Of a stretch of 64,000 nucleotides of DNA, positions 46,935 through 59,109 are shown one piece after another (position 1 is the stretch's first letter; each line of letters starts with the position of its first letter). Under the pieces are notes generated by a model. The model saw nothing but the letters and a program-made list of their open reading frames with translations, was not told where the DNA came from and made no database searches. The stretch lies in the NCBI RefSeq assembly GCF_015706575.1, contig NW_024037075.1, positions 11,779,746 to 11,843,745 on the forward strand, written 5' to 3'. A program made the position numbers and the translations under genes. This DNA is from Patiria miniata. Taxonomy: Eukaryota > Echinodermata > Asteroidea > Valvatida > Asterinidae.

Positions 46935-47350
46935 CCCTAACTTTCCCCGAATTCTCCAAAATTCTCTGTGCAAAATGGATGATTTTGCTGGAATGAGGCT
47001 ATATGGCAATTGGCAAAAGTGTGCGGCTGATTTTGGAGGATGCACTTTGTGTCTTAGGCAGGACCCTGTGTTGTTTATGCTCAGCCGTACATAAATCTAG
47101 GCCTATAGGCCTTTTATACTGAATCCTCCGCTCTGCTCCGAAAGTCACTAACTCTGCCTCAACATATTGACATTGATTGCCGGAGGATTTCGCAGGATTG
47201 AGGCAGTGGTCACCCTTCCAAGGACCAGATTCAAGAAATAACGGAGGATTTTGCAGGATTGATGCTGCATGCAATTTTAACATGGAGGCAGTCGGAGGAT
47301 TTTACAGGATTGAGGTTACATTCTAGCAAAAAATGCCCAGGAAGTTGGGG
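46935..47350 (+). mobile_element. TTAA-flanked element with GGATTTCGCAGGATTGAGG units, copy 1
   Basis: TTAA is on both sides; ends CCCTAACTTT and GAAGTTGGGG are inverted. The interior carries several GGAGGATTTYGCAGGATTGAGG-like units about 60-70 bp apart. Confidence 0.7.
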
Positions 47351-47629
47351 TTAAATTTCCTTTTGCTTGAGTTACCTTTTTTTTGTACAAGATTTAAGCA
47401 CAATAATAGATCTGTCGCAATAATATCAAACAGAAGAAATTTAACACTTTGATGTCCCATAGTCACTTGGGGAGGGGGAGGGGGTGGGGTGGGGTCGGAG
47501 AGGGGGTGGGGAGCTCAAGACAGGGGTTTCATACAGGCTATGCAACTGTAACACAGTACAGGTGACTACATTTACGGTAGACTTTTGGCCCTGTTTGATA
47601 ATGACAATGGCGTAACAAGTTAAGGTTAA

Positions 47630-48142
47630 AGGGAATACACATCATTTGCTTTTGCTGTAATTTTCAGAAATGGATGGAATTGGGGGGTTGGAAATATATA
47701 GCAAATATAGTTACACTGACTTTTTTGAGGTTTTGGGTTCGAAAATGCTATAAAAACCAAGAAAAACGATCACTTTCCTGTAGTCTGGTTCCCTGACTCC
47801 ATATAAGAAGAAACAGAGCAGTTTACATACATTGGGGAATTGTAAGGTCAAGGAACCAGTCTAGCTGGCTCGTACCCGTTCATAGGTTTGTAATCGATTG
47901 CAAACAAGTGCGATGGTCAATTGGGGCCAGTATTTGAAAAAAAGCCAGTTGTTTCCAACGCTGATCGGCCGATCAGCGTTGGAAATTGATACAAAAATAC
48001 CACTTTTCTTGAAAATGACAGTATACCAGGTGCCATGATTTACAGGATGCTTTACACTGTCATTCACTAACAGTCCAGCAAGGTATTTCAAAATGATTTG
48101 GTAGTTTTATTTTTTGATGTTTGCAAATGTTGTATTTTCCCT
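47630..48142 (+). mobile_element. TTAA-flanked MITE, family 1, copy D
   Basis: Nearly identical to copy A over its length, with the perfect 28-bp palindrome kept. TTAA is on both sides. It is younger than copies B and C. Confidence 0.85.
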
Positions 48143-48961
48143 TTAAACACATTTCAAATGTCAAACATGTCAAAGATTTCCACATACTCGCAACACGACG
48201 CATTTTTAAGAGAGTACAATTGTGCAGTTTTAACATTGATGTTACCTACATGTACATGCATGGCATGAATGACTGAGTGACGATGCATTAGGAGTCCAGT
48301 GAATTTCATTTTTATTAAGAAATCTTATGCAATTTTTGTATTACTGAAAAGAGAATCACACAACAAAATCAATGGCGTTTAAGTCAGCTTCAAAGGTGTG
48401 CGATGCGACCATACAATGTCAGACGGCCCGCCGTTAGGCATGGGAAAGTTTTTTCTGACGTTGGTTGCGGTTTTTGCCGCTGTCAGTGGAAGATCGTTTC
48501 TACGTGGTGGTGTGTAGTCCTAGGGGGATGACGAAATTACGCACAACAGGGTTCGGACAGTGACCCGAATTTCGACACGTGGTAAACAACTCACAAAATC
48601 AATATTTATCAATATTATAATAAAATATATAATAATAATATATTTTGAAATTTGTTGGAGACATAACTAATACAGGTCAAAAATATAACTTTTACGGGCA
48701 TAAATATACAAACCTACGCAACTAAACGTGCGCGTAACGTAGCCTTACCCCTGCGCGCTGAAAAAAATGGTGCCACCAATGGCAGAAGCACGTGATCTGC
48801 ATGCACATGACGCAATGCCGAACTTTAATACGCACAGGATGCTGAATTCTGTGTCGAATTTCCGGACAACACGAACATCTTACAAAGTCACGTGACATTA
48901 CCAAAGCAGGTACGGGATCGATTTAGTTATAGTATCGCAACATGTGCTATGCCTAAGTGCT

Positions 48962-49380
48962 GTGTGTAGGGCCCGGTTCCTATAATATAAGGGAACAAAA
49001 TCCACTTTAAATTTATTAGACCGACCAAACTAGTTGGCTACATTCTCAATTAACAAGTATGTCATAGATAAAGGGCAGGGTTTTGATTTTTTAAGGGAAA
49101 TTTAGGGTTAAATGACGGTGACAGCGCGGCGACAACACGCAACCCGAAAATAAAGATGGCAATCACCGCGCGATGTACGTGAGCACGCACGGCGCGCTGA
49201 ATCGCAAGGCACAAACCGCACAGGAAAATCATGATTTCTACCCCAAGAAACTGTTCAAAATTGCAAAACAGGTGTCATTAGAATTGAGAAAAGTCTGCTT
49301 TTGATTGTAAAGTTGATTTTTGAGCAATAAAAAAAATGTTTGTCTCTAATTTCATCAAAACAAAACAGGGGCCCTACACT
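48962..49380. mobile_element. Possible element with GTGTAGGGCCC ends
   Basis: GTGTAGGGCCC at the left and GGGCCCTACAC at the right, 420 bp apart. The match is short and the interior unremarkable. Confidence 0.3.
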
Positions 49381-49898
49381 ACACGATCGCCATCGATATT
49401 GCATAATGTCGAAAAATAATAATCAACTCTTATGATGCCGATATTCGGGATGTCTTCCCTAGCCTGCCTAACAATGAGTAACATTAAAAAGTAACGTCAT
49501 AAATTCCATCTCATAAATATAATAACATAAATTCAGACAATTCTACAACGTTCGCCTACAATTACAAACATGACAAATACGGAAAAAAAAATATAGGCCC
49601 TATTATATTACAGGTCTACTCGGCTCAATGTATATGTACATCACAGGCCTACATCAAAAGTACGTGCAGGCTTACGTTCGGATATTTATGGAACACGAGA
49701 CGCGTCAATGCAAAGCAAAGCACACAACATAACACACAACGTTACACTCAACAATAATCTTACCGCACTACTCAAACGCGGTGAAGTCTGCAAAAATACG
49801 CCAGACACTGTGTCACTTCTCAGCACATTACGGACAATTTTCTGCCACAATTTAACCGGCAAGAGAGATGACACAGCACACCTAGCGTATGAACTCAC

Positions 49899-50020
49899 CC
49901 TGAGAGAGACAACGGGCCCTGGAAACCTGTACGGTAGACGTGAGAATTATTGTGATGAAAACTTTCCCCCTTTCGATCGGACAGGACATTCACGGATGAA
50001 CTCTACACGCCATCTTGAAC
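49899..50020 (-). promoter_or_regulatory. Candidate untranslated first exon with YY1-like start element
   Basis: On the minus strand CAAGATGGCG (50018-50009), a YY1-type motif common at transcription starts, is followed about 110 nt later by TCTCTCAGG and donor GTGAGTTC. The ATG in the motif opens only a seven-codon frame, so the exon would be untranslated. A MEF2 site (50293-50302) lies about 280 bp upstream in the minus direction. This is inference from motifs only. Confidence 0.35.
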
Positions 50021-50292
50021 CCTGATATTTCTCGTTTATTTTTTTAACGTGTAGTTCGTATTTACATGCTTCGAATTCATCATCAAAATGTTGATGTTAT
50101 TTGGAACAAATCAGAGTCCAATCTATTTCAATAATCTATTTTAGTCAACATAACTACAGCCAAAGACTTTTTGCTCCTCACATTTTAAATCGAATGCAAC
50201 TGTCACCATCTGCACGTTGATATATCCTTCAAACATTTCCAAGTGATGATATCACGTGATCAACTCGATCCAATCAAGTAAAGTTTCGCGGT

Positions 50293-50302
50293 CTATTTTT
50301 AG
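50293..50302. promoter_or_regulatory. MEF2 site CTATTTTTAG
   Basis: An exact consensus about 280 bp upstream, in the minus direction, of the candidate YY1-type first exon. Confidence 0.55.
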
Positions 50303-50929
50303 CCACATGCACTTCCCCTTGGGGCGGGCACGGTCAACATGTTCGTGTTGTTATGTGTTGGCGTACGGCCCGAATAATACTTTCGTTTGTGATTTTATTT
50401 TGGCGCAGTATTTTGTTACAAGAATGTTTTGCCGCCTTTAAGCTTTGCTATAAACAGCAAAACATGTCAGTTTCAGGTGTTATTTTGCGAAAGTAAAAAC
50501 AGCACGCATGTGTATCGGTTTATCATGCCTCATTAAATACTAAATAAAAATGAACGGAAACTCATATTATCCGGAAGTAGTCTACAAAAATAGCCCCAAC
50601 TTTTATCCAGCATATTTTGTTTATTATGCCTGATTAAGTTTAACTAAGCTTACCGGTTTCAGGAACTAGAATTATCTTATTCTTTAATACTTGTTCTTTC
50701 TTTTTTAAATGTGAGATTTGCATCGTCTTTTGCGCCTTATACTGCACTATAATTTGCAAGAGTTTTTACAAGTTGTGAACAGTATCTTTTTTTGTCAATC
50801 CTAAATTTTAGTTTATTATTTTTTAGCTTGGTTTGAGGTCACAGTAAAATAAGTTGTTTTTGTTTTTACTTCGTCCGTGATTTGACAACGAAACTTGCCA
50901 CTGCGAACTGAGACAGGTCAACACCTTAC

Positions 50930-50964
50930 CTGTATGCATCACGGTACCTATGAAAGTGTATTTC
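50930..50964 (-). CDS. Weak candidate start exon (MHT)
   Basis: On the minus strand an acceptor-like cttttaacag is followed by about 35 nt ending ATGCATACAG and donor GTAAGGTG. The start would give MHT plus one base, again in the shared phase. The donor is near consensus, but such a short coding stretch could arise by chance. Confidence 0.25.
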
Positions 50965-51589
50965 TGTTAAAAGATCGTTGGAACTTCAACATTTATTCAG
51001 GGATCGCCTGACTAAAGTATATTTATAGTATTGTGAACCTGCAACAGCTAATACATTTAAAGTCCAAGTTTTACACTTACTTTGTTACTTTTTTCACAGA
51101 TGTCTTCGAATTGCGCTGAAACAGAACTCAATTTGTAACAATTTAGCCGAGATGAGGCAGAACGAAAAATAACTACAAAATAATTACTTCCATGCTTCAG
51201 CTCTAACACTTTATTTTTTTTACTTAATGTCTCGCCAAAAAACCTTTAAATCACTTGGCTTGCGACACGGTCATTATGACCTAACTTTTATCTGGTTTAA
51301 CCTCAACATTTACCTTTGTCATAACGATGTAACCATGGCTTTTTGCAAATATTGTAGGAATACTGTTTAGGGTTCAGTCAAGACCAAGCCCCCGTGACAT
51401 TCAATCTAAATAGTTAATATCTTTTACGTCACCTCGTTCAGATTTTTTTGAAAACAACTTCAGCTTTGGCATGTTCAAATAATAATATTGTGCTAATCAT
51501 GCTCCAAGCTCTCATCAACAGTCCATATATATGTTTTTTCCTGTACATTCAATAAGCCATGTTTACTGGACCTGTTGTTTGCCGGGCCC

Positions 51590-51880
51590 GGGCGGTTGCT
51601 ATGGCAGTGTGACGTCAATGTCCGAATTGCGTCACCACCGGGCCACTATGGAGGGAAATAAAAATCCGGGCTGTTGCTATGGAAATCCACTAATGATATT
51701 GACAGGTGATTCCGTTGCCCAGGCCAGCTCGGTGTTATAATGTTGTGTCCTTACCCGTTTTTTGCTTTTCACGACATGTGAATTGGTAAATGAAGCTGGG
51801 GCATGCATTTTGGTTGTGTTTTTCTCATTTCTGAAGTGATTGTTTTTAACAAGCAGTTCTTGGTTGCCATGGCACCTCAT
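51590..51880. promoter_or_regulatory. RFX X-box-like and CRE cluster
   Basis: GTTGCTATGGCAG (51595-51607), a full CRE TGACGTCA (51610-51617), a second GTTGCTATGG (51673-51682) and GTTGCCATGGCACC (51863-51876, close to the palindromic X-box) lie within 290 bp. It is a probable enhancer or distal promoter; function is inferred from motifs only. Confidence 0.4.
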
Positions 51881-53129
51881 CATTATCTCCTTCAACCATG
51901 GTCATCATAGTAATATTTTTTTTTCAACTGAGGTCCCTCTGCTGGCTAAAAAAAAAAAGATATGCAAATTGCAAGATGCTTCCCTACGTAAGCCAAGGAG
52001 AGCGGAAGTGGGAAGGGAAAAAACAAAAACGAGGCCATTTCAAGCTTTTAAGCACAGTGTCGTTACACCGTCATCAAAATCTGATCTTTGACCTCTGAAT
52101 CGTGATCAGGCAAAAATAAAATGTCGTTTAAATCGCAGATGATGTATCGCGAGGTATTTAATTGATTTAACGTGGTGCTAAGTGCAGCTGGACACATTTG
52201 AGATAATGGTTACAAAATATTTGATTTTCAGTTAATGTTTGGTGTCGGTGGACTTTTTCCGACCGTAAGCCTACGAGTAGTTTCGAGGAAAAAAGTTTTT
52301 CCCTTCCCCCAAAACAGCTGTAGCTTTCGTGATACATCATCATTGGATTATATCTAAGTGCTTCAGGCATTGTATTTCTCAAGTAAACAAGGTAAACAGA
52401 CATGGAACATCGTCGTGCGATTTTATCATTCTCATTTTTCGATACTCTCCACTATACTGTACAACATGCACAAAAATGTAAGGGCATTTGCATTCCCCGA
52501 ATGGGGGCGCCCTATAGGATTAACGTGCCGCGCATCTACACGGGCCACACGGCATCAGCTATGGGAAAGCCTTGTTCTGAACCGTTTCCTTCGCGATACG
52601 ACGTGCATGCACTGATAAACGAGGCAAAATTAAACATCAAGGCGATTTGATGAGGCATTGTTTGATTTGAAATTACGAATTAAACTTGCAACAACAAAAA
52701 TACATAGTTCACAAACCGTGCGAGGGCGCTACATCAATTTAATGGACAACCAACAGTCGCATCCGTGGTCGCATCAGCAGCTTACTACAACGCCCTCTTT
52801 CGGTTGACTGCATGTTTTATCGAGTGGGGCTTGACTTTGAAATATCAAAATACGCCCTGTCGAAAAGCTGATGTCTACAAAAAAAATAGGAACGTTTTGA
52901 TCAATCCGGTCGCGCCATCACTTCTATCACGGAGGTCCCCGTTCATGGGGCAGTATAGGTTTGCACAATATAATTATAATAGCAGAGGTACAATGTTGTC
53001 GCCTTTGAAGGAAAGGGGGCCTTCATCTATAACGAAGACACTGACGAGTTGGGATCTCGCCAGCACCAACCCATGAAATGAATGTAGGTAAGCAAGTTGG
53101 TACAGCAATTTACGGTACCGCCGTCGTCA

Positions 53130-53310
53130 AGGGGGACCCAGCCCCCCCCCCCCCCCTTGCCCCCGTGACGAGCAACTGTCCCCCCCCCCCCCAATCGGCA
53201 AAAATCATGTGTATAAATTATACACATGCCGTGCTTTTTTCTTGTGGTGTGCCCCCCCCCCCTCTAGTTTGTACTGAGCCCCCCCCCCCCCCCCCCCCCC
53301 CCCAATGCCC
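53130..53310. repeat. Cluster of long C homopolymers
   Basis: Several C runs of 9-25 bases, the longest at 53279-53303, separated by short unique words. Other long C runs: 8491-8504, 23982-23998, 53890-53906. Homopolymer lengths may be unreliable. Confidence 0.8.
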
Positions 53311-53823
53311 AGAACTGGCAACAGTGTACGGTAGTCCGGCAGAGTATTATTTCAAATCCAGCTATGAATTCAACCTTAATACATGTACAAGGTTTTAAAC
53401 ATCTTGAAAACAGTGTCTTTGATTTCAGATCCGTCTCCGTCAGGAAAGGGGTTCCTCTTGAGAAGAATTCACTGCGGGGGAGGGGAGGGGGATAGAAGGG
53501 GTGGCGATGGGCTACTCGGGATGACAGCCCCGAGTAGACTGGGAGAGGCAGGGAAAACCAAAAGGGGAAATGCGACAGGGTCAGTGCTGAGAATACATTT
53601 GACATTTTGCAAACGGACAAAACAAGGTGTTAGCGTGTCCATGTTGATGGTTTACGGACACGTGGCCCGTCTAAAGCCCACAAACAGGGACAACCGTAAC
53701 GTGTAAACAAGGTGGGTAAAACATTCATGTTTAGTGGTTAATGTCGTCATATCTTCTTTTTTTTTACATCAGTGGCGTAAAGGGGTCAAAATTGCAGGAT
53801 GGAGGAGCTCATTAAAAGCTCAT

Positions 53824-53880
53824 CCTTACCTTCTCCAAATTCTGAACCTGGGTTTCAAGCGGGAACACAGCCGGACAGGT
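53824..53880 (-). promoter_or_regulatory. Candidate splice donor of an untranslated 5' exon
   Basis: On the minus strand TTTGGAGAAG is followed by GTAAGGAT (exon end 53830), a near-ideal donor. The sequence upstream has no useful start codon, so it would be a 5' UTR exon if used. Confidence 0.25.
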
Positions 53881-54313
53881 TTCTAGCAAGCCCCCCCCCC
53901 CCCCCCGCCACTGTTTTACATTATTTCCCTATACGTTAACGGACCACTGATGCAGCGTTCCACATGTGAAAGAAAGAAGTCAAGATTGTTTTGTGGCATC
54001 AATATCTTGTTCAATTTCTGGGTTTTTTTTAAATTTAACAACTGTGAAGTTTTGGTGTTTTTACACAATTCAACGAGAGAGAAAAAATGTGCAGATCTTT
54101 CGGGCGTCATAATTATGAGTGGTTTCAAGCTTAACAAAACAAACCACATCACACCGGCCGGCCGTCCACAAAATATATTTAATATTTAATCAGGAAAAAA
54201 TGCAGCCTGGTCCTTACAGAGAAAAAAATTGCATATAAATTGAGTTTTCATACGCATTTTCGGAGAGGCCCCTTCAAAAGGGGGTACCTCGAGAGGCCGA
54301 AAATAAATGGGAT

Positions 54314-54960
54314 GCTTACCCTAATGAGCTGCCGTCTTTCGCCCGGGTCCGTGGCAACTCGGGCCGGCCTGAGCTTGTTTGCCCATCAAACAAGAGGGGC
54401 GTAGATTTGTTTTATTCACCGGCACTTTCACTGAGAGCAGCGAGTAGGGGCTCTGAACCAAGCGGTGCGCGCAGGGCGTAAGGGTCCGGGAAGCACCGGC
54501 CCCGAGTTGCCCCCGCGTAAGCGCTGAAGCCGGTCATTTTTTAAACACTACCAGTCAAAGTCTCATTAGCGATTGCTGGCAGCTGCCGCTTGTATGCTCT
54601 AAAGGGCGCAGCGGGGGCCACGGGAGGCGGGGAGGGGGGGGTGGCGAAAAGCGGGTGTGTAGACAAGACCAAGGGTACTAGTTGCCTCGCCGTTCTTGCT
54701 CGACGCTTCGCTCCTGCATTCGTACATCCCTCGTCGCGGCGACCAGTGATGATCGTTTCTGAACTGAAGGAGACCCTTCGTTGAATGGCTCGGTAAACTC
54801 GCCTTCCACGGAGAGGGTTTTTGAAAAGCGGTTATAGGCTCGTAAGGACCGTGTCCGATTACTGATCAAATATCGGGTGGGGGAGGGTTCCGGATGGAAA
54901 CAATGAGGCGTTAATGCAGATGGGCTTGCTTCCATGCGCTCATTGCTGCCCCCGCAAGGA
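54314..54960 (-). promoter_or_regulatory. GC-rich, CpG-rich candidate promoter with donor at 54320
   Basis: About 650 bp of GC- and CpG-rich DNA is flanked by AT-rich DNA. On the minus strand it ends CTCATTAGG then GTAAGC (54319-54314), a usable donor. No long convincing frame is present. It could be a 5' UTR exon and promoter of the HDAC gene, or simply a conserved GC-rich block. Confidence 0.35.
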
Positions 54961-55539
54961 GATCGAGAAAGTATGGAGACCCGAAAAGGCTCGCATTAAC
55001 AAAAGTCATCTCATAAAATGATGGGCTCCAAGAACGCACTGGTCCTATATACGGCTGAAAACTGCTTTATAACTCTTTCTTACTTCGCCTATTTATCTTC
55101 AATTTCTGTCTGATACCTAACTTTCACTGTTAAAATTGTTTTGTTTTTGACTTTCAATAATTATAATCACTCCTAAAAAAAGATTCAAATGAATAGTCTG
55201 GTTCGCTTGTTCAATTGTTCATTCTAAGCACCGGAGGAATGCACACAATTTCAACACACAAAAACAAACCAATATGTCTATGCTTATCTCCGGAAAGTTG
55301 TCAGCAGGCGAGGGAAAAAAGCTACCGCCTTTTGTTCTGACCCAACCGGGAGTGTGCCGCTTGACACTCACCACTTGAGGATTTTATTCTCGCTTCATTT
55401 TTTTTTTATCTCTTATCTTGTTAGGTTGGCATGGCATCTTTTATTTCTCGCCTTCCGTGTGCAAACAAAACTTGAGTGCGCGTGTGAGGGGACCATATAA
55501 GAGGGTTTGGGCTTGGTAGGGGGGTCATCGGGCAAGTTT

Positions 55540-56065
55540 GAAGGGATAGTACGGCCTGGAAGGCGCCCAATTGGGCTGCAAACCGCGCTTTAAACGAAAT
55601 TATTTTTATTGGAAAGAGCATTTAAAAGTAGGATATAAACGTCCACACATCCATTCTTTCAAAAATGGGCCGCTTTTTGGGTTATTCTTGCGAGAACCAT
55701 GCGAGGACGAAATTCGGGGGTCACAATTATTTTGACATCGAAAAATCGAGCTGTTGAGTGCTAGTAGTGAATCCTGCCGCACAGTTTTTCGCATTCTGCG
55801 GACGTGTAAGAAACAATATGTGTGTATTGGTGCTGTGTGTATCATGTGACACACACACAACGTGTACAGTTCATAATGTTGACGGCTTGAAATACGTATG
55901 CTTATGCCACAAAATGTCCGCCGCGTCCGATGTAAACAACCGGGGTTGTTCAGTTTCGTCTTTTCTCGGGAACTGTAAGACATTAGGTTAGTTTCCTCTC
56001 AACCAGACCCGTTTGAAATAGGATAAGAAAACAATTCAAAACATGAAATTTTCGGGGATTTGAGG
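55540..56065 (-). mobile_element. TTAA MITE, family 2, copy B (diverged)
   Basis: The reverse orientation shares GCCCAATTGGGCT, CGCGCTTTAAACGA, GTAGGATATAAACGTCC and ATTTTCGGGGATTT with copy A. The terminal TTAA sites have decayed. Confidence 0.75.
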
Positions 56066-58562
56066 GAAGTTAGATGGGCATAATTTGCATACTGCTCGAG
56101 CATGCACCAAAGCCTTCCATATTTTGTGAAGGGCGCCACCAATCATGCGGGTGTTTTTGAAATTATATTATTCCCATGTTTCCTTCATTTTTCTTGGTGC
56201 CAGCAAACACTCGTGTCTTGCAGGGACAAAATAAATAAAAACAGCTCACATTTCTACAACAATAGGGACCTTTTTCCAACATTATAATTAATTTATCGTA
56301 AATCTGTCTAAACAAATTGTGCATTTTAGACGCAGGCAATCGTTTGTCCGGCCCGTGCATACTTCATGTAAATGAAATTGTGTCGGCTTGACAGAATGCA
56401 TTATGTATAGGAACACACACACACGCAGGATGATAGTTCATGTGAATGCAAACATTGGACCGTGCATAACCCGATTCGAGTTTCATTGTGGGCTAAAAAA
56501 AAAAACACGCGCGCACACGGACACCCAAAGAACCATGACAAGGTCAACACGAAATACAGAGATGGTTTCTTGAAATCCATGACCTTTCAAGTTTAAAAAA
56601 AAAACACTTAATTTTTACGTCACACATTATTGGTCCAATAAAAAGGGATTACTGCACAAATAATCTATGGACCTGTGGCTTAAACACAGCTAAATGTACC
56701 CTACCCCCTCTAGTTCAATTCCGAGACAAAAATGATGCCATCCTCTCTCCCGAAACCTTTTCTTTCTTGAACGGCCGCCCCGTCGCCCGGAAAACAAACA
56801 CCCACCGCGGCACGCGACCTAACAAAGCCCCGGCCACGCAAAGTTGACGCAAGGTCTGTAGCCGGTCCTTCTATCACAAGAGCGCGTGGGCAGCCCGTTC
56901 TCGGTCTTTTTTTTCTGCTTTACTCATACTCCGCAGACCAGCAGCGCAGCACTGGCCATTGCAGTGGGGTCGCGCTCGCGTGCGGGCCCGGTGATGTGTC
57001 ACAGGCCCGCGTGTGGCGGGGGCCATCCGATGGTCCGATCATGGTCCGATCCACCCTTTTGGATTGTAAATGAGGTCGATTTCCCATAAAACCCCATCCT
57101 CGAACCTACTTCTCAAACTAGTTATTTCCACCTTGTAGATGAGTCTACAGTGTACCGAATATGGTAGACTATCCGTGGGCGTGGTTGTGGGGGGCGTTAG
57201 ACACAAGTGATAATTTTCTCACGTACCTTATTTTTCGACCCAGCAAACTGTAAAATGAAACTTTGTTTTTCAGTTTTCATAACGACGCCTCATATGGCAA
57301 AACTGATCGTCGCTTTCCGATTCTCTTATACCAACTTATTTCTGATCTTTCGATGATTTTCCCCCAATGTTTTCGCATAAGGTTGGCCAGGTTTAATGCT
57401 TTAAAACAATGCACACATAGCTCATTATTTATAGTCACAGAAGATTATTTTTAAGGGTTTGTGATTTTTTTTTACAAAAATCCACACATGGCGTTCGTCG
57501 TCCAGCTCGTGAGTGTTTTGTTGCATGGTTCATGGTGAGGCTATTACCACCCGCAAGAGGGCGCACTTTATTATCCAGGCTAGCACTCGGTCATGTTATA
57601 TCTCACTGGAGTTTCCAGTTACTGTGGCTACGAAAATCTGACTTTGGTGCGAGACCATGCTGTTGCAAACTGATAGTTTAGACATTAATTTCGTAAAGCA
57701 TTATCATTGTGCCAACCCGATTCCCCAAACTTTCAACATCCAAAGACCCTCACAACATTGTTCGAAAGTTCTGCATGGACTAAGTTTAGGGCTCGTAGCT
57801 TGCTGGAAAAACATTGAGTTGTGCCAAAAAACCTTGACCTTTCCATCCTAGTTCCAAGCCACCATCTTAAATCATTCTTTATCATCTTACATGCAGATGA
57901 AACGTGTTACTAGAAAATTACCTTATCTCTTCGTATATATTTTAAATACGTTTAATCAATGATATGGCGCGCCGCGCGCGTTATCGCTTTTCTTATATCA
58001 ATATCTCACACATTCTGTTTGTTTTCCGACACGCTCCATACGGGGTGAGAAAATCTGTTTTCGTAATTGAGGCATTATTGTCGGTTCAGCCGACCACAAC
58101 ATTTTAGGGGCCTACCGCCAAAAATGTAAGCACACATGACTGCAGGTACTTAAGAGATAGTCTTAAGATAATTTAATGAAGGACGAAGGTGGTTTTTAAT
58201 TACCGGTAAGGGATCGCTTGTTCCAGTCGCGTGGGTATGGTTTCGATAGTCGCGTGCCCGGCACACGAATGAATTGTACCCCTGTGGTTTTTTTAACTCT
58301 GGGATTTTATGATTACGAGATTGTTAGTAGATTGGATGTGGTCATGGCATCGAGCTTAACTTGAGATAACATTAATGGGCAGATATCACTAAACAATGAA
58401 GAAGTTTTTTCGGGGGGTGTTATAAGTTCGGTCGTTACCTAACGCGCTTGGACAAAGGAATCGACATTGAGGTGTACGGGGTAAAAATCGCAACCTTTGC
58501 GTAGAAATTGGGTAAAAATGGTCAAAGCAACTTCCAGCTGCCTCCGCGTGACCGTGAACCAG
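56066..58562. other. Gene-free, with a CpG-rich block at 56740-57070
   Basis: The CpG-rich block (GGCCGCCCCGTCGCCCGG and similar) could be a distal promoter or conserved element; no convincing donor. MEF2-consensus TTATTTATAG at 57425. Confidence 0.4.
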
Positions 58563-58888
58563 CAAGGGCGGATCCAGAACACAATTTTTGGGGGGGGGGG
58601 GAAACAAACTTTGGTCCCCCAAAAAGTGGGTCCAAAATATTACGGCGAGGGGTTCGGGGCCCGCTTAAGGGCCCCGAATTTTTTTTGGATTTTAGATGCT
58701 CTGTGGTGCGATCTGGGGCAATTTCTGACCACTTTGATCATTTTTTTTTAGGGAAAGATGGTGGTGTACGCAGTGCCTCTCTTTATTGCGGCGCGGCGTC
58801 ATTAAAAAAAAAAAATTGGGTTCGTTTTTTTTTTTGGGGGGGGAGGGGCTTGGCCCCCGTTGCCCCCCCCCCCCCGGATCCGCCCTTG
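58563..58888. mobile_element. MITE with CAAGGGCGGATCC ends
   Basis: A 13-bp perfect terminal inverted repeat CAAGGGCGGATCC, with G and C homopolymers just inside each end. The plus-strand frames across it are not genes. Confidence 0.7.
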
Positions 58889-59109
58889 TGTACAAGCCGT
58901 CTTTTTGTAACTAATGTAATAGTGATTATTGAGAAAGGGGTAGTTTCTTCAAACGCAATGTTTTATCCGTTGATTATAGGATAATGTTTCGATACCGAGC
59001 TGCAACTGGTGGCTGTGAGAGTCGGTCCCTAACATTGGAGCACACTCCTATAACAAAAAGGACTGTGGTAAAATGGTTACGAGTTTTGTTACTCGTTATT
59101 TGATGGTCA

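Noticed and set aside
58508-58984. 158-codon plus frame
   Set aside because: It runs across a terminal-inverted-repeat MITE and homopolymers; not a gene.
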